Assembly: GCA_002205965.3 (NCBI GenBank)
Contig: NADL03000579.1
Span: 558,001-622,000, forward strand
Length of the DNA: 64,000 bases
Source of the DNA: Kappaphycus alvarezii
Lineage: Eukaryota; Rhodophyta; Florideophyceae; Gigartinales; Solieriaceae
Direction of reading: 5' to 3'
The notes beneath the pieces were generated by a model, which was not told where the DNA came from, did no database searches, and saw only the letters and a program-made list of their open reading frames with translations. Each line of letters begins with the position of its first letter. Position 1 is the first letter of the stretch. The position numbers were made by a program, and so were the translations under genes. Positions 45,183 to 55,531 of this stretch are shown piece after piece.

Positions 45183-45594
45183 TGATAGGGGTAGATTGTC
45201 GAGAGAAGAGATACTCAGGGTCAATTACTCCAAGAAGGAGGTGTTGCGGGCGACAAAAATGCTACCCTGATTTAGTTGAACAAAAAAATGGGTTAAAAAG
45301 GAAAACAGTTGAGAGGGCTACAAGCAAGTATAGAATGGACAGGGTCTACCACTGATGCTCTGTGACCAGCGTAAGAAAAATAATTCTTGGGTCCGAATTT
45401 GACTCTCAACTTTCTACTACTCGGGACTCGACTTGAAGTTGTCTGCCAACTTGGTTGACCTCAATAAAAGGAAGCAGATGACGAAGCTTATATAGATGTT
45501 TTGGCTAGCCATAAAGTCTCACACAACCATATTCAGAAGAATTAAATGCATCAAATGGAATCGTGTGAACGGGAAAGGCTAACAGCAGATACTA
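45183..45594 (-). repeat. Solo LTR, gypsy subfamily 2
   Basis: Begins (plus) TGATAGGGGTAGATTG and follows the subfamily 1 LTR for about 260 bp (GGAGGTGTTGCG, GGGTCTACCACTGATGCTC, GAAGTTGTCTGCCAACTT). It then diverges into AGCTTATATAGATGTTTTGGC, shared with 59290-59700 up to about AATCGTGTGAAC. The right boundary is approximate. Confidence 0.7.
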
Positions 45595-46261
45595 TCCGGA
45601 TAAACATTTTGATTTCTTCCTTAATATCATAATGCTCTAGCTCAGAGTTAAACAATTCCCCCAAAATTGCAATTGCACATAAGCAGTCCCCACAAATATT
45701 CGCGAACCGCTTACAATTTTCTATTTCCTCCTGTAATACATCTAAACCACTAAAAATGCCCAATCCGGTTCCGGCGTTGGAACTACCAGTTCCATACTGT
45801 CCAGCTCCCGCCCTACCATTTCAACGCTTGCCATGTATACCTCCCCGTCATCCTGCTCTTCCACATCTTCATCTTTCTCTTGGTCCTTGTCAGAAGAGTC
45901 AGAAATAAAGATTACTCCCGCAGTCTCCCCTCCGCTCTCCACAGCAGCTCCCGCGCTGATGTACACTAGTGGCTCCCACAGGTGCACCCATACCTCCTCA
46001 CCTTTCTAATCCTTCTCTCTCAGCCTCATAATTTTCTTCCTCTACATCTTCTTCTGCCACCTTTTCCTCTATTTCCTTCCCTGCCTCTTCTTCCTCTTCG
46101 AAGCAGTGCCGGAGGACCCAATCCCAAACGTTATTCCGGTCCATTCTTCCACAATAGTCATCATAGTCGGTTGGTCCATTGGCCGTCAGGGCCAGAGCTT
46201 TTAGGAGGCCGAGGCCTCGGGATAAGTTGGCGACGGTGAGGGATGGGCGGAGGTTGGTCAC
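45551..46261 (-). pseudogene. Acidic ORF in three successive frames, function unknown
   Basis: Minus strand. 46261-45998 gives GLGLLKALALTANGPTDYDDYC, NVWDWVLRHCFEEEEEAGKEIEEKVAEEDVEEE. 45987-45742 is Glu/Asp-rich (SSDKDQEKDEDVEEQDDGEV). 45763-45551 gives LQEEIENCKRFANICGDCLCAIAI. They overlap or nearly abut, as expected if one gene has been frameshifted or spliced. No start ATG is evident for the first. The last part overlaps the solo LTR boundary. Possible host gene or gag. I do not recognise it. Confidence 0.3.
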
Positions 46262-47700
46262 GTTGATGGCAAAAGGAGGGGTGCACCAAAAAGAGGTGAC
46301 CCTATGGAGTTAATGATGTCGGGAATTTTGCCTCACCGGCGTCCGTTTGGAACTTTCAATAGGACGACGCCTTCGAATAGCTCCCGAAATTGGACGAAAT
46401 TAAAAATGTGAGACAGTGCCGCAGCTTTGAATTTGGATGCAATCAGGACAGTTACTAAAAATATTCTTGATAAAATATCGTAGCTGATTTTGCAGGAGGA
46501 AGCAAATCACGAGTTGAAAGATTTCTTTTATGAAAAAGAAGGATCAAAATATTCAGAGATATAATGGGTATGGAGCTGTACAGTGAATTTGGATTTATGG
46601 GGAAATTCGTTTCATGAATTTGTTCGTAAAATAAAATTGGCGGGAAGAGTTATTTTAAAAAATCAGAGGTCAGGGATGAGGAAGACAGAACTTTGTGGAG
46701 AGGACCGCTTTCATACAGAAATGGCCATTTTTATAATAACAGAAATGATGTCATTTGAAGTTGTCGATCAATGTACCATCTAATCGAATTGCGTAGTCAC
46801 AGTGGATAGATTTTCGGTAACGCCGTAATTTACAAATTGTGTAAAGATTAAGAGAGAACATTGGTCTGGATCAGAACCTCCAATTGTTTTTGGTGCCCTT
46901 TAAAAAGATAAATGGGAAAAGAGCGCACAGTTCCCGCAAACGTTTCGGACAACTTGACTTCCGATAGACTGTCATGATCGGTAATTTCAGCATATCAAAG
47001 AACAGGGAGGGGCTTGAGAGGCTTACCGGAGAAGCATCAGCGACGAATGGCGTCGGAATATGCATGGGGCGAGTCGGGTGATGGAGAGAGCTCCGTGGAA
47101 CTGTTTTCGCTCGTTTGTTCTTCAAGGTTGTGTTGGTAAGTTGGTTTAGAATGGAAAGGTCGGATCTGAACATTGGATTATTTAAAAATGACGGATGGTG
47201 CGCGTAAAATGCCCTCAATTCTGTTTGGGACGCAATAGAGCCTGCTGCAGCAGCTGAATCGCAAAGATTGGCACTTACTCCAGCAATGAAGCCGAGATAG
47301 CAAGAAAGTAGAGCGAAGTATGCGAAAGATCAAGAGCATGGGCGTTATGCGAAGAATGACAAGTCGAAACGATGCTTTTGGAAATCATGGACATGAAAAA
47401 AGCTCGAATAGACGCGATAGCCTGAAAAATTACAAGAGAAAGAACATGAGAAAAGGAGAAATGTAAGATCCAGCAATGCACTTGGTTTTGTGTTTCTCGA
47501 GTTTGGGGAGGAAGGTGAGCAAAATCCTCTTTATGAATAATTCAGTTGTCAAATTGTACCACCTGTGGGCCCATATTTTTCAGGGTTGACGCTGAAATTT
47601 GCGCGCTGTCAAGAGCTTTCCATGGCACCATTGGGAGCGGGGGATGGTTGAGGAACCGCGAAGATATCAAGATAGTCAGTGTAATCAACTTTTCAATCTA
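46262..47700. other. No supported gene
   Basis: Short frames on both strands (for example 46871-47218 minus) without motif or repeat similarity. No LTR, TIR or tail was seen. Confidence 0.4.
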
Positions 47701-47702
47701 CT

Positions 47703-47965
47703 GTTACACGATTTAATGTAAGCAAAATTTGTGAACTTTAAAAAACTATTAAAGCGCTGATTGAGCTGGCATACAGCACTGGCTAGGTTGGCGTGCTGCG
47801 CTGGCTGCACTGGATCTTTATGCTCAAATTTATTGTCAATTATTTAGAAAGGGATGCTTTGCACGGTATAGTAGCGGTGTTGCTCGGGTGCCACAAATTT
47901 TTGGCCTTTGAAAGTGTATATAAGAAGGTAAGAGGTCTTGTACAGGGGCGCTGGTTATGAAGCTG
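47703..47965 (+). repeat. Partial gypsy LTR, upstream (U3) half
   Basis: Contains the minisatellite (GAGCTGGCATACAGCACTGGC ..), then ATTTATTGTCAATTATTTAGAAAGGGATGCTTTGCACGG and GTGCCACAAATTT and a TATA box GTATATAAGAAGG near 47918, matching in order the subfamily 1 solo LTR at 1813-2100. Left boundary is approximate. Confidence 0.65.
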
Positions 47966-48114
47966 AATAAGATTATTTAAATGGTCTAGATACTGCAGTT
48001 GGAGGCCACGGGAAGCTGTGAGCCACTCGAAGGAATATTTGTGGACTGCATAGGTAGCATGGATATTTTGCAGGACCTTCTTGTTTTTGATCTTTAAAAT
48101 GACGATTTTTAGGA

Positions 48115-48554
48115 GTAGATGTAGATATTTTCCTTGAAAGTAACGTATAGCTGATCACTATCGTCTAAATTATTTGTTCTCGTGCATATTATGGCATTTT
48201 TTATGCATCACTTAGGCTTCATGACTGGCCAAAAAGCCTATGTGAACTGATTTGACTACGTCCTTTTGTGGATTTGAGGCAAGTGGGCAGGCATATTCAA
48301 GTCAAGTTCCAAGTAGCTAGGAAGTTGATTGTCAACTTCAGACCTAAGAAACGTTTTTCTTATGCTGATTACAGAGCATAAGTGGTAGAACCTACCCTTC
48401 CTATACTCGCTTGAATCTCTCTCAACTGTGTTCATTGCCTATCTCTTTCTGTTAGCTCAACTATAGCATGGAAACACTTTTGTCGCTTACAAAACCCCCT
48501 TCTCGGGGTAATTGGTTCTTAGTATCTCTTCTCCGGACGATATTTACCTATCAT
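48115..48554 (+). repeat. Gypsy LTR, subfamily 2, plus orientation
   Basis: Matches the reverse complement of 59290-59700: TAGGCTTCATGACTGGCC, CCTTTTGTGGA, AAGTTGATTGTCAACTTCAGACC, GGTAATTGGTTCTTAGTATCTCTTC, ending ATTTACCTATCA at 48554. About 440 bp. The left end is uncertain because it abuts the preceding partial LTR. The two may form one rearranged element. Confidence 0.65.
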
Positions 48555-49158
48555 TATTATTGATCTTTTTTATTCAAGCTCATTCTTCGAGGGATTAACC
48601 CTTTCTAAAAGAGATCTTTAGAGCCCGCACCCCTGTCATGTCGCATATACGGACAAAGTTCCGTGGTTATATAGCAGAGACGTAGGAAAATTTATGGACG
48701 ATGCAGTGAACCATGTCTGGCCAAGAATTCACGAACAACTCATCCATAACGAAAAAATTTCTATTCCCAATCGTTCTTATTACAAAAACTCACCTGTCTG
48801 ATTCTTGGTCCAATCAATACCTGTTGCATTCCATTACGAACAAAGTGAAGAACAGAACAGATTTATGGAATGAAGGATACTTGAAAACACTATGTTCGCA
48901 ACTATTGGACTAGTAAAAAAGATCGCACAGCATGAGCTCATCGCATTTCCAAACAGCAAGACTTTGAAATCAAAATGGCGAATAAAATGTCTCAAGAAGG
49001 TGCCTTTAGAAAGACTTCAATCGCTTTGCGCCCGTTAAGCATTTTACGAGCTCCTGGTGATTTATTGATGCTACTTTCGATACTCTCCATCTAGAAGTAT
49101 CGAATGCAATGTATGATGCCCCACTGCCCCCTCCGCGTAGGTTCAGTCCGCATGACCC
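48555..49158. other. No gene seen
   Basis: Mixed sequence with short frames only, between the LTR remnants and A6. Confidence 0.4.
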
Positions 49159-49159
49159 T

Positions 49160-50165
49160 CTCATATGCGGCAGGAATACGGTGCTGGAGCTTTGGTTTTA
49201 AACACGCCAATCGGCTCCCAAACGTTCATGGAACAATATTTCCTGCACCATGTACACTCCCTTGAGCCTTTACTAAACGCATTCATAAAAATAGAGGAGG
49301 TATACGCTTCATTCCAAATACTACGCAACTGCTTTGGGGTTTGCCAAGTTGTATACCTCTTGCGAGTTGCGCTTCCCTCCTGTACGCGGAAAGGGGCTGA
49401 AAAAGGAATGATTTGGTTCTTTATTTTTTGAAAAGTGCGGCTCGCCTATCCCTCGGTGTATGTTACACATGCTCAGGATAATGGGTAATGTGAGTCATGT
49501 GCCTAAATGGCTGCCTCGAAGCCTGTCAGAAGGCATGATGCATTAGGCATCACTGCTGCTACCGCATGCCTCTGTGTTAAAACCGCTCGAACCTGAATAT
49601 TTCTACAGCTTAATCGATAACTGCTGCCCTACTTTAGCGGGTGTAATGTTAGAAAACTCTATATTCAAGGAGCTGCAACTACCCATTACGCTACTACGGA
49701 GGAATAAGCCGACCTTGGTAATCGGCCTCTCCTCCGCGCGAGACGTCGCCGCCGCTTCGTTTCTTGCGTCTAGCGCCGCGACGCAGCAGTTATGCGGAAA
49801 TTATTTGCCGTCCTGTCTTCAATACCTGCCGCAGTAAGAGGATGATAAAGCCGCCTTTATCACAGGGAGCGCCTCTTATCTACCCTCAGAACAAATTCCG
49901 TTTAGCAATTTCTGCTCTTCCAACCCACCATCGCAGAAGAAGCTAACAGATGAAATTCATGTGGCTGCATAGGAGGCCTTTCCACTTGGAAACATTCGCC
50001 CCTGCGCCTTTTGCGGTAGCATATCCCTCTTCGGAGCCAAAGGCTGGGTCTAATGTGCACCTTGCCCTGGATTGAGGACGATCATCAAGAGCAAATACTT
50101 CTCTGTGTGGTTCCGGTACTTTTTCCAAACCACTTTATTCGCCCCAGGTACACCTTGCAAAATGA
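49160..50165 (+). pseudogene. Non-LTR copy A6: RT connection to knuckle region
   Basis: RQEYGAGALVLNTPIGSQTFM, FQILRNCFGVCQVVYLLRVALPS, then a 191-bp insertion, then EYFYSLIDNCCPTLAGVML, LVIGLSSARDVAAASFLASSAAT, and further frames with SNFCSSNPPSQKKLTDEI and GAKGWV. The copy lacks RT palm motifs (5'-truncated) and is cut at about 50165 by AT-rich sequence. Its protein is more diverged from A3 than the next copy (50658) is, so the two are separate insertions. Confidence 0.75.
49402..49592 (-). mobile_element. 191-bp 5'-truncated non-LTR 3' end inside A6
   Basis: Inserted between G-A-E and Y-F of A6 with CTGAA at 49397-49401 and 49593-49597. Minus-strand reading: RHAVAAVMPNASCLLTGFEAAI and stop, then a tail with TTCAAAAAATAAAGAACC and ATCATTCCTTT. 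The C-terminal peptide is the family A/C signature in a variant form. It fixes the 3' end (CCTTT) and shows insertion with a short target duplication. Confidence 0.75.
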
Positions 50166-50657
50166 CTGGGATAGGTAGATCCAAAAAATAAATAGTTCCA
50201 ACTTGGATAAATAAATAAATGCCACAATTGAACTTAGAATGAATAATGAATAGAAAACCAAGTTTACTGATAACTGATCGGGGGAATATTTCGATGGCCC
50301 GAGGATGAAAAAATTTGTAACAGCCCATTACTACTTATACTCTACAACAGAGTGAGCCTGCTACAAGAATCAGGTAAGCCGAGCAATAATTTTGGTAGAC
50401 ATGAGTCAGGCTCAGCAATAATTATTACAGTATTTTCCCAGTAAGCACTCATCCAGATAATAATTTGTTGACAGCATAAATGAAATATTTATAACCTGTA
50501 TAATATAAAAACCCAACTATAGGACATAAAACTTGTTTCACACTGAATTCAGCATAAAATTGTGCCAGTATAAAATAGACAAAATTATTCCTTGATGATT
50601 CACAATAAATATAATTTGTGTGCCTCAATAAAAATATTGCTTCACAATTTAGCATCA
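50166..50657. other. AT-rich segment between A6 and A7, no gene
   Basis: Contains GATAAATAAATAAATGCC and other A/T runs. It separates two family A copies and could be host DNA or an unrecognised insertion. No TSD was found. Confidence 0.4.
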
Positions 50658-51244
50658 CTGACCAAGTCACCCTACTAAGTAACGACCTGAGCCTAGGTGC
50701 AAGGCAACCTGCTGTCGAGCCCCGGTCGCACGGGGAACACAAAACAAGGCCGGGCACCAGGGCGACGGGCGCCACCGGCGGTACCCACTACTTCGATGTG
50801 ACCTTCGTGAACCCGCTGGCCCCTTCTCACCTCAGAATGAGAACCCTTAACCCCCTCACCAGGTTGAACGCAGCCCATGCGGACAAGCTACGAAAATACC
50901 AGGGATTCTTAGCCAGCTTACCTGGCAGGAACAGACTCGTGCCCGTTCTTATCTCCAAACTCGGGGGTGGCATCCCGAAGCGTTCCGCCACATCACGGAG
51001 GTAGCCCGAGCGGTCGCCAACCGAGCCCTGGACCAATACTCCAGGGTGAGGACGATTCTCCTCCAACGACACGCGGCGTTGATGGTCACCTCCAACGCAG
51101 CTTGCTTGTCAACCGGTCTACCAGCTACTTTCTAGTTGGTACACACGCTCAAGCACTTGCAATATAGGTCCTGCCAATGGTTTCATTACAAGTACAGAGG
51201 ACTCCCAACCTTTCCATTACTCACAGTAAACCAACCCAATTCCA
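50658..51244 (+). mobile_element. Non-LTR copy A7, 587-bp 3' fragment close to A3
   Basis: Nearly identical to A3 22124-22700, starting TGACCAAGTCACC and ending CCAACCCAATTCC. It encodes the endonuclease core and C terminus (YFDVTFVNPLAPSHLR, SNAACLSTGLPATF). The catalytic triad reads R-P-G instead of R-P-D (GGGCACC against GGACATC in A3). It keeps the base whose loss shifts A3's frame near 22315, but has its own frameshift near 50970. A typical dead-on-arrival truncated copy. Confidence 0.85.
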
Positions 51245-51245
51245 A

Positions 51246-51342
51246 GTAGTCCTAGTCTGCGATTGCTGTTAGCAGGAAAATTACGTATACCAACCCATTC
51301 AAGGAAACCCAACGTATACCAACCCAATTCCCCCCCTTTAGC
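51246..51342 (+). mobile_element. Family C 3' tail fragment
   Basis: AGTAGTCCTAGTCTGCGATTGC ... TATACCAACCCATTCAAGGAAACCC ... AATTCCCCCCCTTT matches, in reverse complement, the tail of the family C element at 56621-56707. It begins one or two bases after the end of the A7 tail, so it is stacked head to tail on A7. Confidence 0.75.
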
Positions 51343-51595
51343 ACACTGGGATAGAGATTAAAATATTTGGTCAATTTTCACACAGTATCCTCCAATGCCG
51401 CATGTTTGCTGGCTGGTCTCCCTTCTACCTTCTTGTAGATTGCTAAGTACCATCTACAGTTTTCGACGCATTGTACAGTTTCACAGTTGGATTGCTCATG
51501 ATACGGTATCTACGCTCCGGTACAAATTTTCTGGGTACCAACCCACATATCTACCACAGTGAATTAACCCCCCATTCCCCAGATATGCAATCCGA
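51343..51595 (+). mobile_element. Family A-type 3' end A8 stacked on the C tail
   Basis: Starts directly after the C tail. SSNAACLLAGLPSTFL and TAG at about 51390-51442 is the C-terminal signature. The untranslated tail ends GGTACCAACCCACATATCTACC ... TTAACCCCCCATTCCCC near 51586. It is the third consecutive 3' end in this stack. Confidence 0.7.
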
Positions 51596-52896
51596 ATATT
51601 CTCAGACCTTCAAGCAATGGGTGGATGCGTGATGGACTGACCATGAGTCACTGCGAAGTAGTTTCGACACGATCGGCTTTAGAAGGATGCAATAGTTGGT
51701 TATTTCGTTAACGGGTATGGATCGGTTATCTTTTTAAAGTATCCCAGGAAAGCGTGGGCCACATACTGGAGCTAGTTTACATGTACTACTTAGTTTGAAG
51801 AGATATCTGACTCCCTCAAACCAACTTTTTAGTCTATGGAGAAAAGTGTAGAGAGTTTTGATTACAAAAGATATCGTGACTGACATCCGGCGTCGCGGTG
51901 CGTAGTGGGGATAATCATGTTCGAACATATACACTACTATACATTTGAAGACATAACTGTTGAACATTAAATACAGCAGTGATTGCGCTAAACCTATGAT
52001 GGCAGGGACATACATCTCAAAGGCGACTCGACTTGCTCAACAGTTGATTGAGAAATAGACGATGGAAGAAAAGTAGCGTTAGATAACTTTGAAGTAATAG
52101 AGAGAAGAAAGTAGAATTAAGATAAAGGGGAAACCGAGGGCTTCATTTTCTTTAACAGGTAAGTTGGCTGATACCCAGTCACCTTCTATAATTGTGTGCA
52201 TTTACGTGAAATATATAATTTATGCTAGAAAGAAGCCCAATCGATGGCGAACCAATCACAGAAACCGCTTTACCGTCTATATCCAGTCGAATATATCTTC
52301 CAGTAGTAAAAACACCGAAAACTTTCCACTCCCGTCCATATCCCGACTCGACTGTCGTCATCATGGCCTTCTTATGAAAAACGTGGGTCTGAACTCAACT
52401 TTGGTGTGAAAGAACAGAACTCACGCACGGGAGTTAGTAGGATTGGTTTATTTTGAGTGGTGCAAAGGCTGGGAGTCTTATGGATTTGCACTCAAACCAT
52501 GATTGAGGATCTACAGTATTAGACGAATAACAGAGCAATTCTACCAACTAAAGAGTAGCTGGTGTCCCCGTCAACAAGCAATCCGCGTTGGAGGTAACTG
52601 TAAACGCAGCTTGTCGTAGAAGGAGAATAGCCCACTCACACACCAAGTCATAAAGAATATTTTTACGCAAAATCAAAACAGAGTACATTAGTAAGAACGG
52701 ATCACTGAAATCAATGAGGATAAGACCCGGAACCAGCGGCAGCTGCGATAAGTAGATCTATGTCTTTCTTCCAGCAAGGAAACAGAATCAGCAGCCGCAC
52801 TATAGGACCTTGCTCCCCATGCTCTATTCGGTATAATTTGTCACATATCTATAGAGGGAGAATCACCGACTATCCAAACAAATTTGAAAACGAAAT
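51596..52896. other. No complete gene; two small repeat pieces
   Basis: 52290-52328 is the diverged third copy of the inverted-repeat arm at 22951-22988. Near 52585-52620 ALEVTVNAACR recalls the family A C terminus and may be another truncated copy. The rest has no recognised content. Confidence 0.4.
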
Positions 52897-53514
52897 TTAG
52901 CAGTAGTACTCCCAGAACTGACGCCATGCTCCATCACAAGAAATACTTGCTTCTTCATCGCTGCATTTCTTGGAAGACGCTTTCCTCTCACACACAATCT
53001 TTTTCTGACAAACAAGTTTTTCCTCGCACTCCATGTTCCTTAGAACACATTGTCTATATTTCTTTGCAGCACGCCTTTTCTCCTTCTCCTCTTTTTTCTT
53101 TTGAGCCTCCCTCTTCTCTCTCCTCTCCTTTCTGCATGAATCGCATTTGCATTTTTTATTCTTTTTGGATTCACGGGACTTGCTTCCCTTTTTGTCCTCT
53201 TTGACAAAGCAATAACAGACGCGTTTCTTCTTATCGCAGTGACTATTTTCTTCTTCACAGGAGCTGCTGTCCGAATGTTTACTCTTCCGCTCTTTGTTTC
53301 TCTTCTTTTTTTCCTTCTTTGGCACACTGCATTTCACTTGACAAATCATTCGGGGGCAGCTTTCAGAAGATTTTTTCTTCGATTTGCCTGATTTCGAGCA
53401 GCTTGAATCATTTTCGCTCTTTTTCTTACTTCCCCCTTCGGCTCCTGGGAGGCAGAAAAGTTGAGGGTAGCACGCCCAGTTCATATGAGGATACCAATAG
53501 GTGCAGGCCTGCAT
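52897..53514 (-). CDS. Cys/Lys/Glu-rich hypothetical protein (205 aa)
   Basis: Complete minus-strand frame from ATG (MQACTYWYPHMNWACYP) to TAA. Strongly basic and Cys-rich: KKKSENDSSCSKSGKSKKK, SCPRMICQVKCSVPKKEKK, CDKKKRVCYCFVKEDKK, CKCDSCRKERREKREAQKK, then CEEKLVCQKKIVCERK and an aromatic end FWEYYC. About 25 Cys residues, spaced irregularly. No known zinc-finger pattern and no signal peptide. Composition bias of this kind occurs in structural or chromatin-associated proteins, but I assign no function. Not similar to any transposon in the window, so a host gene is plausible. Confidence 0.5.
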   Translation of the reverse strand: MQACTYWYPHMNWACYPQLFCLPGAEGGSKKKSENDSSCSKSGKSKKKSSESCPRMICQVKCSVPKKEKKKRNKERKSKHSDSSSCEEENSHCDKKKRVCYCFVKEDKKGSKSRESKKNKKCKCDSCRKERREKREAQKKKEEKEKRRAAKKYRQCVLRNMECEEKLVCQKKIVCERKASSKKCSDEEASISCDGAWRQFWEYYC

Positions 53515-54130
53515 GCCTTGCTTGTTGTTTTCCCTTTTCAGAACTGAATCTTTCGAGGACCCGGTAAGGTGTATTTCACAAGAGTCACAGTCTGTTCGGC
53601 TTGACGCTAGTCAAATCCTCAACTTTATGTGAGATGAGCGAAGCAGTGATACACGTGACGGGCAGGGCACGTAGTCTGGCGACGGGCGCAAGACGAGCGT
53701 TACGCGACAGCCTTTGCACAGTATCAATTACTTCCAGCTATGGAAGGGTGTGGCTGACAATTTTCTGTTGTGGATGTTTGACAGGCTGAATTGTACGAGT
53801 TGGATGAGGGTCGAAAGTTCTTTCAAGAGAACAGTTAAGTAGTGCTCGGATCTTCGAGTTGTAAGGTATGGATGGTTACAGAAAAACATCTTGGAGGGAC
53901 TTTCGGAAATCGCGTTCCAACGCTGGAGGGTAAGCTTGGCATGCTTGACTAAGGATGATATTAATTTTATTAATTTTGGTCCTGTGTCTCGTGTGGTGGT
54001 GTAAATGCCAGGCATCACATGAATGGCATCAGTGCGCAGAAGCCAAGCTTCTGATGCGGACGCAAGAAATCAGGGTTTTGGTTTCCTGAATGCTCGAATG
54101 CCTGAATGCTCGATGTGCACCGTTTTGTAA
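53515..54130. other. 5' flank of the Cys/Lys-rich gene, no gene recognised
   Basis: Mixed composition, short frames only. CCTGAATGCTCGAATGCCTGAATGCTCGATG near 54084-54116 is a small tandem repeat. Confidence 0.35.
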
Positions 54131-54175
54131 CCGACCACATCTTTCATGCATTAAAATAACCCAAAAAGTTCCCCA
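54131..54175 (+). mobile_element. Family A 3' tail fragment
   Basis: AACCGACCACATCTTTCATGCATTAAAATAACCC then AAAAAGTTCCCC: the same tail as at 3289-3341 with few differences. No coding part and no clear target duplication were seen, so the left boundary is unknown. Confidence 0.6.
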
Positions 54176-54600
54176 AAACAGGTTGGCCAGCTTTTCAAAA
54201 CAAAATTCGGCTTTTTCATGATTGGGTACAGTAGTACAGTAGTACTGCTAATTACTATAATATACAATAATTTTGCATAATTTATTCTTTGAAATTTGAA
54301 CAGCACCCGGTTTCCTCAGTACTGGTGGTATCTTTGCGAGTTGTGCAGTGTGGCACAGAAGCTTGCGGAGGGTATTCAGAAATTAATAACCCACAATGCA
54401 CGAAATGCATGGTAATAAAACTAATCACTACATGAATGGCTTCAACATCAAAATAAGCGACAACGGATCAATCCGCGAATTGGGTGGGCGACAAAATGGT
54501 ACACTGATCTAGCTTTAGTGTCCCAGAGGACTACAAAGTTTATTGGTGCTGCGGATTTGTTGCTCATTTAAATGGTGAAGTCAAGAAACAATCTAAGATT

Positions 54601-55148
54601 TCATTCGTATTTAGCAAGGATCCGGAAAATAATTACGATACCCAAAAAAATTAACCCGAAGTCGATGTAAAATGATGCTGCTGTATCACCTGAAACCCAG
54701 CTCGTGATCTGCTTTATTGGATCAGCGGGACCGAGGCCTAACAAGTCTGAATCACTGTTCGGCTGATGAAACTCATTGTTCCGCAAATCATGCTCTGATA
54801 ACCATGAATATAGTTTGGTTAAAAATTTATACTGGTTCTAGTCTATCCTTTAGAAGCCCATTGAAAGTATCATTTGCCCTCCCATGTACATAAAATTTTA
54901 AGCTCGTTTTAATACCTCACCGGCCACTGATAATCCGGTTAGAAAAGCACTCAACCAATTGGTCCGACCAACATATTTACAGGGGGCACCTCGGACTTCG
55001 CAGACTTCTCAGACTTCAAAAAATCAAACAAGAAGGGAGACTTATTTTTTATCCTAGCTTGTTCGGCATTGATCATTTTGAAAGCCGGTCTGCTTCGAGA
55101 TTCAACAATAATAAAGGAGTTCACTTCATTCTCGCTCAATGTAGCCAC
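54601..55148 (-). CDS. Possible spliced host gene: small tail-anchored membrane protein
   Basis: Two minus-strand open blocks. The upstream block (55148 to about 54980) reads FIIVESRSRPAFKMINAEQ, PFLFDFLKSEKSAKSEVPP and runs into GTAAATATG, a donor-like site. The downstream block, open from about 54833 to the TGA at 54601, has an acceptor-like CAG before it and reads KFLTKLYSWLSEHDLRNNEF, LLGLGPADPIKQITSWVSG and a C-terminal hydrophobic helix YIDFGLIFLGIVIIFRILA ending KYE. If joined in phase they give a roughly 130-residue protein with one C-terminal membrane span. No ATG opens the first block except an internal one, so a further 5' exon is possible (acceptor-like GCAGGCTTAG). Family not recognised. 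Splicing is inference. Confidence 0.35.
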
Positions 55149-55215
55149 TTCAGTCTAAGCCTGCATCATAGTATGTGGGCTTGGACTGAACTAGCATCAT
55201 AGTATTGTCTGGTTC

Positions 55216-55452
55216 TTTTAAAAGGGGGGGAAGTTTGGGTATTCTGTTGAATAGGGATATGGAGCGGCTATTTTAAAAGGGAAAAAAGGTTGTGTTCTTT
55301 AATATTTGAAAGATGTGGGCGGCTGTGTCCCAGTAGCTGATATTTGTACTGGCATCCACAAATTCTAAAAGGGGGAAAATGTGGGGGTGAATGTTTGATT
55401 GCTTTAATTTTTTGAAAGATGTGGTGGGTTGGGGCCCGGGGTATCTTAGAGG
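55216..55452 (-). mobile_element. Three stacked non-LTR 3' tails
   Basis: On the minus strand three successive tails: 55452-55365 (CCACATCTTTCAAAAAATTAAAGC ... TTTTCCCCCTTTT), 55332-55271 (CCCACATCTTTCAAATATTAAAG ... CCTTTTTTCCCTTTT) and 55265-55216 (CTCCATATCCC ... ACTTCCCCCCTTTT). Each ends in a C/T tract and the next begins within 0-35 bp. The first may belong to the ORF element at 55532-56361. The other two carry little or no coding sequence. Confidence 0.65.
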
Positions 55453-55531
55453 GTTACCGATGATCGAAAGTCGTATTTGCCAGCAACTCTACCTGGGGCA
55501 TACCACGAAATATGCCCGCATTTTACTCATC

